Shown here piece by piece: positions 16,619 to 24,566 of a stretch of 41,200 nt of DNA (its first letter is position 1; each line of letters starts with the position of its first letter). The translations under genes and the position numbers were made by a program. The stretch covers positions 1 through 41,200 of the forward strand of contig JAGAQZ010000087.1 in the NCBI GenBank assembly GCA_017622505.1. Direction: 5' to 3'. The DNA comes from Lachnospiraceae bacterium (GTDB lineage Bacteria > Bacillota > Clostridia > Lachnospirales > Lachnospiraceae). The notes below the pieces were generated by a model. It searched no databases, was not told the DNA's origin, and was given only the letters and a program-made list of their open reading frames with translations.

Positions 16619-17578
16619 TTATTTCTTCTCCGTCGCCTCTTTGGCATCAAAATTTATCCGCTTCTCTTCCACAACCAAAGGTCTGTGAATAACTCGGCTA
16701 TTGATATTCAATATGTACTCGCCCAACAGTCCGATAAAAAACAATTGGATAGAACCTAATACATATACACCGATAATCATCGGCGCATAACCGGCCTGGA
16801 AATTATCCCAGTTTACTAATTTTAAAATCAAATACACTAACGCAATCAACAGACTTACACCGGAAGATATAAATCCAAGAATAGTAGCAAGTCGTAAACC
16901 AACCTTCGTATAAGAAGTCACGCTCAACATCGCCGCATCGTACAGTGTATAGAAATTGTTCTTCGTCTTGCCCGCTCTTCTCTTGGCCTGCTGGTATTCA
17001 ATCTCTTTACGGCTAAATCCATATTCCGCCACAATTCCACGCAGGAAGGGCATCGGATCATCCAACTGCTTTAATAACTCAATAAAAGTTCTGTCATAGA
17101 GACCAAAGCCCGTAAAATGCTCAATCATCTTCACATCAGACATATTACGAATCATTTTATAATAAATGGTTCTAAGAAACCTTATAAAAGGATTCTCCTT
17201 GCTGGATGTCTTAATTGCACTGACAATTTTATATCCATTCTCCCATTCTTTTACAAACTGCGGTAGCATTTCCACCGGATCCTGGAAATCACAACACATG
17301 GAGATCGTACAATCGCCCGTGGTCTGACACATTCCGTAGAAAGGCGAATTGAACTGTCCGAAATTTGTTACGTTAAAGATGGCTTTCACCTTTCGGTTCT
17401 TTGCACATATTTCTTCTAACTTGTCCCTCGTTCCGTCCGTAGAACAGTTATCAATAAACACTAATTCATAATCATATTGCGAAAGCTCACCTTCTAAAAT
17501 TCCGATTACAGCTTCACTCATGGGACCCACATTCTCCACTTCATTGTAACAAGGTATCAAAACACTTATTTTTTTCAT
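16619..17578 (-). CDS. Polyprenyl-phosphate glycosyltransferase (DPM1/GtrB-like)
   Basis: GT2 enzyme of 319 residues with a soluble GT-A domain and two C-terminal membrane helices (about 229-253 and 264-288). Motifs are DNCSTDGT (43-50), CDFQDP (96-101) for the metal site, PFLRG (177-181) and RAGKTKNNFYTLY (201-213), all typical of the GtrB/YfdH/DPM1-like group. Such enzymes load one sugar onto undecaprenyl phosphate at the cytoplasmic face. After flipping, a GT-C enzyme uses it outside. No GtrA-type flippase is visible here. The polytopic protein at 3235-4857 is a possible GT-C partner. GGGAGGA lies about 8 nt before the ATG. Confidence 0.9.
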   Translation of the reverse strand: MKKISVLIPCYNEVENVGPMSEAVIGILEGELSQYDYELVFIDNCSTDGTRDKLEEICAKNRKVKAIFNVTNFGQFNSPFYGMCQTTGDCTISMCCDFQDPVEMLPQFVKEWENGYKIVSAIKTSSKENPFIRFLRTIYYKMIRNMSDVKMIEHFTGFGLYDRTFIELLKQLDDPMPFLRGIVAEYGFSRKEIEYQQAKRRAGKTKNNFYTLYDAAMLSVTSYTKVGLRLATILGFISSGVSLLIALVYLILKLVNWDNFQAGYAPMIIGVYVLGSIQLFFIGLLGEYILNINSRVIHRPLVVEEKRINFDAKEATEKK

Positions 17579-17612
17579 GGATTGTTCCTCCCTTCATTTT
17601 CTCTCATTTAAT

Positions 17613-18647
17613 CTAATTTTGAAAAACTTTTTTGCTTTGCTTTTTTATTTGTTCAATAACATAAACCAATAAAATCGCAAGGCCAAACGTTGCAAGGCTT
17701 ACACCGATACTCCATCCGTTTAAAGGCATCGACTGACCGGCCAGACTCTGATGAAACAGCATATTAACAAGATAAATAACCAATACGTAAATAGACTCAT
17801 GTGCCAAAAAGATAATTAACGTATTCCGGCCTGCATATTGAAGTAACTTTATCTTGCATAAAAGTTGTCCCAAACCAAATAACATTACACTACCCGCAAT
17901 CGCAGCAATGAAGTAATTGTATTCTTTCGCATACGCACAATCGCACAGGTTTACATAATAGTTCCATTTGCATCCAAACAACCAAGTGATAAAAGCACCC
18001 GCCAAACTTAATATGCCTGCGATTATTGCCTTTCCCGATCCTATCATCTTCACCTTTTTCAGCAGATAACCAATCCCCATAAAAACGGTGGCCATCAATG
18101 CGGAATCCAGTTTCCAAGGCAATCTTTCAAATATCGGAATAAAAGAAAATATGTCTTTTGAAAAAACAGCAAATAGTACCAAAACAATCCAGGCAAGCAC
18201 CACGATATACTTTTTAAATCGTTTTGCAAGCCACATCATTACCCAAAAGAATAACTGCGCCCAAAACATAGCCAACAAAAACCATGCTGAACCAAAAAAA
18301 GAATAACTTGGCAAGCCTTCATAAAACGATCTTTCAAGAACTTCCGGTCTCATTAAATTACCGATATTCCGTCCCGCCATCGGCAAAAGAATACATTGTA
18401 CAAGTCCCAACACCGAAACAATGAAATACGGAAACAAATAATTTTTAGAAATCTTTTTTATATATCCGCCAAATTTATCATTCCACTTCCATACATATCC
18501 CGCTGCCACAAAGAAAAACGGCATATGGAAAGCAAATATAAAGCGAAACGTATGATAATTGAACATAACCAAATGTCCCAAAATAACCAAATAGACACCT
18601 ATTGCTTTAGATACATCCAGCCAATCCAATCTCTTCTTAGCATCCAT
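17613..18647 (-). CDS. Acyltransferase 3 family membrane protein (sugar O-acetyltransferase)
   Basis: A polytopic protein of 344 residues with about ten membrane helices. The N-terminus RLDWLDVSKAIGVYLVILGH holds the conserved Arg and His of acyltransferase-3 enzymes, and FIFAFHMPFFFVAAGY follows in the next helix. These proteins move acetyl groups from the cytoplasm to sugars on surface polysaccharides. There is no SGNH domain. The gene overlaps the end of the SDR gene upstream by 11 bp, indicating translational coupling. Acetyl as the acyl group is inferred from the most common family activity. One GTTTACATAA copy lies in it. Confidence 0.9.
   Translation of the reverse strand: MDAKKRLDWLDVSKAIGVYLVILGHLVMFNYHTFRFIFAFHMPFFFVAAGYVWKWNDKFGGYIKKISKNYLFPYFIVSVLGLVQCILLPMAGRNIGNLMRPEVLERSFYEGLPSYSFFGSAWFLLAMFWAQLFFWVMMWLAKRFKKYIVVLAWIVLVLFAVFSKDIFSFIPIFERLPWKLDSALMATVFMGIGYLLKKVKMIGSGKAIIAGILSLAGAFITWLFGCKWNYYVNLCDCAYAKEYNYFIAAIAGSVMLFGLGQLLCKIKLLQYAGRNTLIIFLAHESIYVLVIYLVNMLFHQSLAGQSMPLNGWSIGVSLATFGLAILLVYVIEQIKKQSKKVFQN
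17949..17958 (+). repeat. GTTTACATAA copy 4
   Basis: In the acyltransferase gene, read as Tyr-Val-Asn. It is the only copy between 5.9 and 26.4 kb. Confidence 0.7.
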
Positions 18648-19551
18648 CCTGTTCCAAAATTCTCCTTATACTTTCAGCGAAATCAATTTCTTCCGTCCAA
18701 CCCGTCAATTGACGTATTTTATCCGAGACGGGATTCATACAACCGTTAGGCTTTTGATTCGATGCGTAGCGGATTTCACTTTTACTACCGCATATACTAT
18801 GTATTTCTTCTACAAACTCTCGCAAAACTCTGGTATCATTGCCTGCGATATTGTATATACAGTTATCTTCGATAGTTAATGCGCCTTCAAACTCGCCCAA
18901 CAACCGAAGGCCTCGTACCACATCTTCTACTGCCGTAAAATTCCACTTCTGCGTACACGGTCCCAATTGCATGGAATCATTATTCTTAAAATTACGACAG
19001 GCCGTTGAGACCAAGCTCCAAGGGTGGTCATAGGCACCAATCACGCTAAACAATCTCGCATGAAAGAAACCTATTCCAACATTCTTACAATAACGATAAG
19101 CGTCCTTATAAAAACGAAGTTTCTCCCGACCATACGCCGTATCCGGATAACATTCCGACTCTTCGCACTGTTCTTTACTTGCCGAACCGTATTCAGCTTT
19201 GGAACCGGTACTGATAAAACAACAACACCCTGTCAAACCTGCAATTTCAAGGCATTTTATACCGATATCGTAGTTCTTTTTATGAACTGCTTCATCATCA
19301 ATTTCGTCCCTGTTGACTCCGGCCCAGCCCAAATGAAAGAAACAATCAAATTGAGTATTTCCAAAATCCACCGCCGTCAGTTGTTCCAAATCTTTATGTA
19401 TGATATGTAATTGTGTATTATTATCATATTTCGGAAGTTTCTCCGGGTTTCGAACCACCGCATATACGTCGTATCCGTTTTGCAGAAGTTCTGCCAGCAG
19501 ATACCGTCCGACAAACCCCGTAGCCCCGGTCACGATTACATTTTTATTCAT
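18637..19551 (-). CDS. NAD(P)-dependent SDR epimerase/reductase of nucleotide sugars
   Basis: An extended short-chain dehydrogenase of 304 residues. The cofactor loop is TGATGFVG (8-15), followed by HLGWAG (73-78), STGSKAEYG (114-122) and the catalytic Tyr140/Lys144 in YGREK. HLGWxG and the S-x-AEYG block are shared with the SDR at 20693-21640, so the two are paralogues flanking the methyltransferase. In this setting it probably reduces or epimerises a CDP-4-keto sugar, like YerF, AbeJ or PrtP-type enzymes in CDP-dideoxysugar pathways. That is inference; the exact reaction cannot be seen. It overlaps the acyltransferase gene by 11 bp. Confidence 0.83.
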   Translation of the reverse strand: MNKNVIVTGATGFVGRYLLAELLQNGYDVYAVVRNPEKLPKYDNNTQLHIIHKDLEQLTAVDFGNTQFDCFFHLGWAGVNRDEIDDEAVHKKNYDIGIKCLEIAGLTGCCCFISTGSKAEYGSASKEQCEESECYPDTAYGREKLRFYKDAYRYCKNVGIGFFHARLFSVIGAYDHPWSLVSTACRNFKNNDSMQLGPCTQKWNFTAVEDVVRGLRLLGEFEGALTIEDNCIYNIAGNDTRVLREFVEEIHSICGSKSEIRYASNQKPNGCMNPVSDKIRQLTGWTEEIDFAESIRRILEQDGC

Positions 19552-19558
19552 AAAATAC

Positions 19559-20689
19559 CTACTTCAACTTAATAATGTCTTCACCTATAACCGAATAGAT
19601 ACTTTTCACATTGGCATTACGGGAAATAATTGTTTGATAAATCTCGTCCGAATACCCCGGCGCCATAATGATAATGCAATCCGGCGTCTCCGTATCAAGA
19701 ATTTCAGGTGAAACAATTTTTTTGTGTGATACCGGCGAGTACTTATCCCATTTAAAAGACGCCGAATCGATAATTTTATCTACACAGGCCAAAGAATCTA
19801 TTGTCGATAAAAGTGTAAACGCCTGATGACTTGCGCCCCACACATATGTAATTGCATCATCACCGTTTTCTTTCATGACAGCCGTAAACTTCTTCTCCAT
19901 AGAATCCTGCTGAAGATTGTAATCTGCAACTTCATTGCCGCAACGTTTTCTTACAATCATTTCAATGGTATCGTGATTAAACCGGTTTGTTTCAATCACC
20001 TCGAAACCACAGATTTCTACAAGTCTCCCAAGCGTATCCTCCGTATAGTATGCGATATGATCGCGTATAAACTCATAATACGAACTATTTTCCTGAAAAT
20101 ACTCAAAACTCGGAACCGTAATCAAACCAACGCCATCTTCAGTCAAATTCTCATATATACCCTGAAGCATCCCTACAGGATTAGGCTGGTGTTCCAAAAA
20201 GTTAAAAGATATAAAAGCATCAAACGGCGCATCTTTTAAGATACAGTCTCCGTCTTCCACAAAATCCTCTTCCACCTTCAACCCCAAATTTCTTGCATGC
20301 TCCAGCAAATTTCGGTTGTGTTCCGTTCCGTATACCTTTACCGGAAAATCTCTCAAAATTTCCAAAAACTCTCCGCCACCACAACCTATCTCGATTATTT
20401 TTTTACCATGCAATCCGCATAACTCTATAAAATGCTCAAACTGCTGTATGCGAAGTCTACGAAATTTCTCCGATACGCGGGTTGCTCTTATCACATCTTT
20501 GTAATAATCTACGGGAGATATATCAAATTGCACAAGACCGCACCCGGTGCATTCATACAAATCAAGTGTGATGCCTGCGTCCATTTTTATCTGCTCGGCA
20601 TCCGGCATATTCTGTGCCGCTTTCGGCATATTATGAAAGGTCGCTATATGCTTATTTAATTTTTTCCTGCAAATAATACAGTTTCCCAT
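19559..20689 (-). CDS. SAM-dependent C-methyltransferase-type protein with zinc-binding N-terminus
   Basis: A 376-residue protein with three regions. Residues 1-55 carry two CxxC pairs (Cys4/Cys7 and Cys47/Cys50), the putative zinc domain of Methyltransf_13 type. Residues 90-235 form a class I SAM fold with IIEIGCGGGEF (98-108), FNFLEHQPNP (162-171) and HIAYY (211-215). Residues about 280-376 form a Methyltransf_14-like domain with VWGASHQAF (283-291). This order is that of NDP-hexose C-methyltransferases such as TylC3 and NovU, which methylate C3 or C5 of 4-keto sugars. It is somewhat shorter than those enzymes (about 410 residues). Packed 4 bp after the upstream SDR gene, it is likely part of the CDP-sugar pathway. 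Substrate and methylated carbon are unknown. Confidence 0.85.
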   Translation of the reverse strand: MGNCIICRKKLNKHIATFHNMPKAAQNMPDAEQIKMDAGITLDLYECTGCGLVQFDISPVDYYKDVIRATRVSEKFRRLRIQQFEHFIELCGLHGKKIIEIGCGGGEFLEILRDFPVKVYGTEHNRNLLEHARNLGLKVEEDFVEDGDCILKDAPFDAFISFNFLEHQPNPVGMLQGIYENLTEDGVGLITVPSFEYFQENSSYYEFIRDHIAYYTEDTLGRLVEICGFEVIETNRFNHDTIEMIVRKRCGNEVADYNLQQDSMEKKFTAVMKENGDDAITYVWGASHQAFTLLSTIDSLACVDKIIDSASFKWDKYSPVSHKKIVSPEILDTETPDCIIIMAPGYSDEIYQTIISRNANVKSIYSVIGEDIIKLK

Positions 20690-20692
20690 GAA

Positions 20693-21640
20693 TTACTCTC
20701 CAAGCATATCGTTTTGAATCATCCATTCCATAGTCAGACGAATACCTTCTTCAAAGGAAATTTCCGGTTCAAACCCGGTATCCTTTTTTAACAAATCAAT
20801 ATCTGCGTATAATTTCATAACTTGATTATTAGAATAGGGTATCTTCCCAATTCCCAATGCAATTTCCGGATTTACAACATTTCCAATAATGCGGATATAC
20901 TCTTTTAACGGTTTGAATACTCCGCTTCCGATGCAATATATCTGATTGCTTTTTCCAAACTGCGCTAACATAAGCAACGCTCTTGCAGCATCATCACTGT
21001 ACATATAATCCCACAACTGTTCGCCGGGTGTAAACTGCGTTTCTTCGCTCTTTAACAGCTTACTTATCGTGGACATAACCATTGTATCCGGTTCATTACA
21101 AGGACCGTATACACTCAATATTCTGGTATAAATATGTCGCATTCCGTATCGTGCACAGATTTCTTTCGTTTTCGCACCGGCTTCCAACTTTGCCTTACCA
21201 TATTCACTTTCTGGATTGGTGGGCAGGTCCGGTGTCATTGCACCTTCTAATCTTCCATACTCGGCTTGGCTTCCTGCGAAAACAAATGCCTTACAGCCAA
21301 TTTGCGCCGCGGCCACGCATGCTTTGATTGCATACTCCACATTCTTTTGTTGAATACTTCTATTCTCCCGTTCGGTTTTCTTGGTGCCCATCCAGCCTAA
21401 GTGGATAAAATAATCTGCATCCTGGCATTCGGTATTCTCCGCCAAATCCGAAACATCTTTCAAATCACATTGAATAATCGTCGCGCCCAAGCCTTCAATA
21501 TATTGATTTTTCGGTGAATCCGGGCGAACTGCCGCACATACTTTCCAGCCGTTATTGACACACTGTCGAACAATGCCGGCGCCTATCACCCCGGTTGCAC
21601 CCGTCAATATGATTTTGATTTTTTTATCATTTACCGGCAT
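20693..21640 (-). CDS. NAD(P)-dependent SDR epimerase/reductase of nucleotide sugars
   Basis: A 315-residue extended SDR with TGATGVIG (13-20), HLGWMG (80-85), AGSQAEYG (122-129) and the catalytic Tyr147/Lys151 in YGKAK. It is related to the SDR at 18637-19551 but not a recent copy. With the methyltransferase between them, the three genes form a tight set (gaps of 3 and 7 bp) that probably carries out late steps on a 4-keto sugar nucleotide. It is the first gene after the divergent intergenic region, so it may head its own transcription unit. GGAAGGG precedes the ATG. The precise reaction is unknown. Confidence 0.84.
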   Translation of the reverse strand: MPVNDKKIKIILTGATGVIGAGIVRQCVNNGWKVCAAVRPDSPKNQYIEGLGATIIQCDLKDVSDLAENTECQDADYFIHLGWMGTKKTERENRSIQQKNVEYAIKACVAAAQIGCKAFVFAGSQAEYGRLEGAMTPDLPTNPESEYGKAKLEAGAKTKEICARYGMRHIYTRILSVYGPCNEPDTMVMSTISKLLKSEETQFTPGEQLWDYMYSDDAARALLMLAQFGKSNQIYCIGSGVFKPLKEYIRIIGNVVNPEIALGIGKIPYSNNQVMKLYADIDLLKKDTGFEPEISFEEGIRLTMEWMIQNDMLGE

Positions 21641-21809
21641 AAGAACCCTTCCCTTAATTTTAACATAAATACGCCTTGGCTTATATACTATTTGAATGCA
21701 TTTTATCCCTTACTGATGTCATAACAGACATTCCTACTATTATATTGATTTCAACTTCTGAAATGAATATAATAATTATAATAATTATCTTTGCAGGAGA
21801 TGCTTTGCA
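21641..21809. promoter_or_regulatory. Divergent intergenic region with overlapping promoters and an inverted repeat
   Basis: Rightward: TTGATT (21745-21750), 17 nt, TATAAT (21768-21773), with AGGAG (21795-21799) before the ATG at 21810. Leftward: TTCATT, a weak -35 at 21762-21767, then 17 nt and TATAAT at 21739-21744. The two promoters occupy the same 35 bp back to back. Between them lies a perfect 6-bp inverted repeat, ATTTCA-ACTTC-TGAAAT (21748-21764), a candidate operator. Only one polymerase could bind at a time. Confidence 0.6.
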
Positions 21810-22535
21810 ATGAATATTTCTATTATCATTCCAACCAAAAATGCATACGATAAACTAAAGATCACATTGTCCTCTCTTGCAGTACAAACTTACCGCAATT
21901 TTGAATGTATTATTATGGATAATCTTTCAAGCGATGATACACAATCCCTTGTTTCTCAGTATCAAAACGACATTCCGAATCTTGTTTTATACTGCTCACA
22001 AGATGAAGGCATCTATGATGCTATGAATAAAGGTGTCTCTTACGCTACCGGGGAATATATACTGTTCATGGGGGCCAGTGACACACTTCATTCACCTGAT
22101 ATTCTCGCTCAGGTAAATGATACACTTACCCACCAAACTCCTGATGTCCTTTATGGAGATATTATTTATCTTCCAAATCAATATATTTCACAACCACCGG
22201 CTCTTTCAAATCGCTATTTTAAGTCCGGTAAAATGATTTGCCATCAAAGTATTTTTGCAAGAAAAGAAACTTTGGACAACTATCCTTTTCACTTGGATTA
22301 TCCTTTCGGTGCGGACAGAGACTGGTTAATTCACACATTCCGCGATCAAAATACCTTTGTCCATATTCCCGTTGCAATCGCCGTTTACGACACTTCCGGT
22401 TACACAAGTCTTGCTGTCAACCACAAAGCTGTATGGATGGAATCCGGTAAAATTTTAAGAAAGTATTATGGTTTTCTTATGCTTCCCATTACTTTTATCA
22501 AGTATTATCTTGTCATAAAATGGCAAAAGAGATAA
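21810..22535 (+). CDS. GT2-family glycosyltransferase (WcaE-like), reversed orientation
   Basis: GT-A enzyme of 241 residues with ISIIIPTKNAYDKL at the start, MDNLSSDDT (36-44), DEGIYDAMNKG (65-75), FMGASD (86-91), HQSIFARKE and an acceptor-site DRDW. It shares the GIYxAMNKG, F(L/M)GA(G/S)D and HQS blocks and its length with the GT2 at 12020-12748, so these are paralogues. It is the only plus-strand gene between 0.3 and 34.9 kb, has its own near-consensus promoter, and converges on the next GT2 gene with 10 bp between stops. Independent control could vary the glycan structure. Donor sugar unknown. Confidence 0.88.
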   Translation: MNISIIIPTKNAYDKLKITLSSLAVQTYRNFECIIMDNLSSDDTQSLVSQYQNDIPNLVLYCSQDEGIYDAMNKGVSYATGEYILFMGASDTLHSPDILAQVNDTLTHQTPDVLYGDIIYLPNQYISQPPALSNRYFKSGKMICHQSIFARKETLDNYPFHLDYPFGADRDWLIHTFRDQNTFVHIPVAIAVYDTSGYTSLAVNHKAVWMESGKILRKYYGFLMLPITFIKYYLVIKWQKR

Positions 22536-22545
22536 ATATCGGTTA

Positions 22546-23526
22546 TTAACGAAATATCATTTTCCTAAATTGGCGCAAGGCAAGTTCTGCCTCAAAAAGA
22601 TTCGGATACTTAATAAATATCCGATATCTGATTTTGCCGTGAAAAGGAAGATATGTCTCTAAATCATATTTTTCAAATACCTTTTTTACACGCTTACGAA
22701 TCTTTCTGCGAATTTCTTTTTTATGGTTTCCGCATCGGATTACACCTTCATCATATAACTCATATGCCACATATAAAAATGTATGTGTCGCATGCTCTAA
22801 ATCGATTTTATATTGTTTAGCATAATAATGGTCAATTCGTTCCGTATAAGCCCACAGACAATCGCCAATCTTCTTGGAATCATATGTTTGAACGATTCCA
22901 TTGGGATTCGTATAATAATAATATAAAACATTCGAATTATATGATACCTTGCTTGCCTCATTCCAAAACAAATGCATTACAGCATTATCTTCATAGAATC
23001 TCCCTTTAATAAAGTTCAACTTATCAAACAATGACTTGTCATATAATTTATTCCAAGCATAGACATTATCTTTTCGCACAGAACTCTTTAGATCCGTACT
23101 ATCTGCAGATACGTCCCATATTTCCGGTTTCTGATACTCATATCGCTTCACAGGTTCTAAACTATGAAATCTTTTAAAATTACATATCGCAAGTTTTACA
23201 CCACTTACTTTAATATCTTTGTATAATTGTTCTAACATCTGCGGATGCATATAATCATCTGCATCCAAAAAAGCAATATATTTTCCTTTTGCCAGAGAAA
23301 CGCCATAATTCCTTGCAGCTGCAAGACCGGCATGGGCTTGCCTATATAACTTTATTCTGCTATCCGCATTTAAGTAGATTTCGCAATACACAGAAATCAT
23401 ATTTGTACTGCCATCATCAACAATAATCAATTCCCAATCCTGAAAAGTCTGCTCAATCACCGAACCAATACTTCTCTTCAGAAGAATCGTTTCATTATAT
23501 ACCGGCATTATAATACTGATTTCCAT
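22546..23526 (-). CDS. GT2-family glycosyltransferase
   Basis: GT-A enzyme of 326-327 residues with ISIIMPVYNETILLKRS, VDDGSTN near residue 38, AHAGLAAARNYG and the metal motif LDADDY. The central WNKLYDKSLF and GRFYEDNAVM blocks are shared with the two upstream GT2 genes. Two Met codons stand in tandem at 23529 and 23526. The second is preferred because GAGGAG, in the last codons of the upstream gene, is 6 nt from it and only 3 nt from the first. The C-terminus is basic. Donor and acceptor are unknown. Confidence 0.87.
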   Translation of the reverse strand: MEISIIMPVYNETILLKRSIGSVIEQTFQDWELIIVDDGSTNMISVYCEIYLNADSRIKLYRQAHAGLAAARNYGVSLAKGKYIAFLDADDYMHPQMLEQLYKDIKVSGVKLAICNFKRFHSLEPVKRYEYQKPEIWDVSADSTDLKSSVRKDNVYAWNKLYDKSLFDKLNFIKGRFYEDNAVMHLFWNEASKVSYNSNVLYYYYTNPNGIVQTYDSKKIGDCLWAYTERIDHYYAKQYKIDLEHATHTFLYVAYELYDEGVIRCGNHKKEIRRKIRKRVKKVFEKYDLETYLPFHGKIRYRIFIKYPNLFEAELALRQFRKMIFR

Positions 23527-23529
23527 CAT

Positions 23530-24555
23530 TTACTCCTCTGCACCCTTCCTTGCATTCAAAAGGCACTTCCGGCAACAAATCATCAAATACAACAATTTAC
23601 CATTTTGCAGTTTAGACGCCAATTTATAGCATTTTTCCTTCCAATAAAGGTGTTTGATATCGGATATTATTTTTTGATAAGTCGGATCTCTCATAATGCT
23701 TTCCAACAACGCAATCATCTCCGCCCTGCCCAGACCGCTATAGGGCAAAGTTTCAAAAATATATGTATACACACCATAGAAAAAAACTTTATTTATGTGC
23801 ATTTTGGCTTTCTTTTGTTGCGCTTTATTTAAGATTCCTTTTACCAATTTTCTGTTTCGCAAATAATACTTTTTGATTCCGGCATAACCGAACACTCTCT
23901 TACCTTTGCCTTTCATATTTCCGGAATTCAAATGATAGCGGTAAAGAATTTGATTGCAAACTGCCATACGCGGATTATCGATAAAATATTCCGTGCAAAA
24001 TACACTGTCCTCGCAAATCATTAAGGATTCGTCAAATCCATACTTGATTCGCTCTTTGATATATATTTTATTCCAAATTACACTTAATAAATCGCCATTT
24101 ACTATTTCGTTTAACTTTTCGGTACCAAAGCCACCTTTAAAATCTGTTTTCTTCCAAATATGCTCTTCTTTATAACCTTGACCACCAATTACCTCATAGC
24201 CGCAAACAGCCATATATGCCTGATTTTTTTCTAAAGTATCCACCAAAAGTTCCGTCATATTGCAGCGTACTTCATCATCTGCGTCTACGAACTGTATGTA
24301 TTTTCCTTTTGCCTGACTCAAACCATAATTTCTGGCTGAAGATACCCCTAAATGTTCTCTGTGAAACACCTGCACTTCTGCGTACTTTTGAGCCAGTCTG
24401 TCACATATTGCTCCGGTTCTGCAATCTGAACCATCATCTATCAACAAAATCTCTATTGGTCTATAGGTTTGCGACAAAACAGACAATACTGCCCGTTTCA
24501 AGTATTTTCCGGACTGATACACCGGAATGATTATACTTACCAATCCCTTTGACAT
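23530..24555 (-). CDS. GT2-family glycosyltransferase
   Basis: GT-A enzyme of 341 residues starting MSKGLVSIIIPVYQSGKYLK, with LIDDGSD, HLGVSSARNYG and VDADDEV for the metal site. WNKIYIKERI and CEDSVFC form the acceptor region. The frame is open to a Met at 24630, but those 25 residues overlap the upstream gene. The ATG at 24555 has GGAGG 5 nt before it and lies 11 bp after that gene's stop, so it is chosen. The C-terminal region has a short Cys-containing segment (CCRKCLLNARK). One of three similar GT2 genes in a row. Confidence 0.87.
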   Translation of the reverse strand: MSKGLVSIIIPVYQSGKYLKRAVLSVLSQTYRPIEILLIDDGSDCRTGAICDRLAQKYAEVQVFHREHLGVSSARNYGLSQAKGKYIQFVDADDEVRCNMTELLVDTLEKNQAYMAVCGYEVIGGQGYKEEHIWKKTDFKGGFGTEKLNEIVNGDLLSVIWNKIYIKERIKYGFDESLMICEDSVFCTEYFIDNPRMAVCNQILYRYHLNSGNMKGKGKRVFGYAGIKKYYLRNRKLVKGILNKAQQKKAKMHINKVFFYGVYTYIFETLPYSGLGRAEMIALLESIMRDPTYQKIISDIKHLYWKEKCYKLASKLQNGKLLYLMICCRKCLLNARKGAEE

Positions 24556-24566
24556 AGTATCCTCCG

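Noticed and set aside
22530..22560. Terminator between the converging GT2 genes
   Set aside because: There is a short GTTA/TAAC stem but no adequate T tract, so it was not called.
21600..22600. Invertible DNA element around the reversed GT2 gene
   Set aside because: No matching inverted repeats were found on the two sides of the gene and no recombinase gene is present; the 6-bp repeat lies only upstream.
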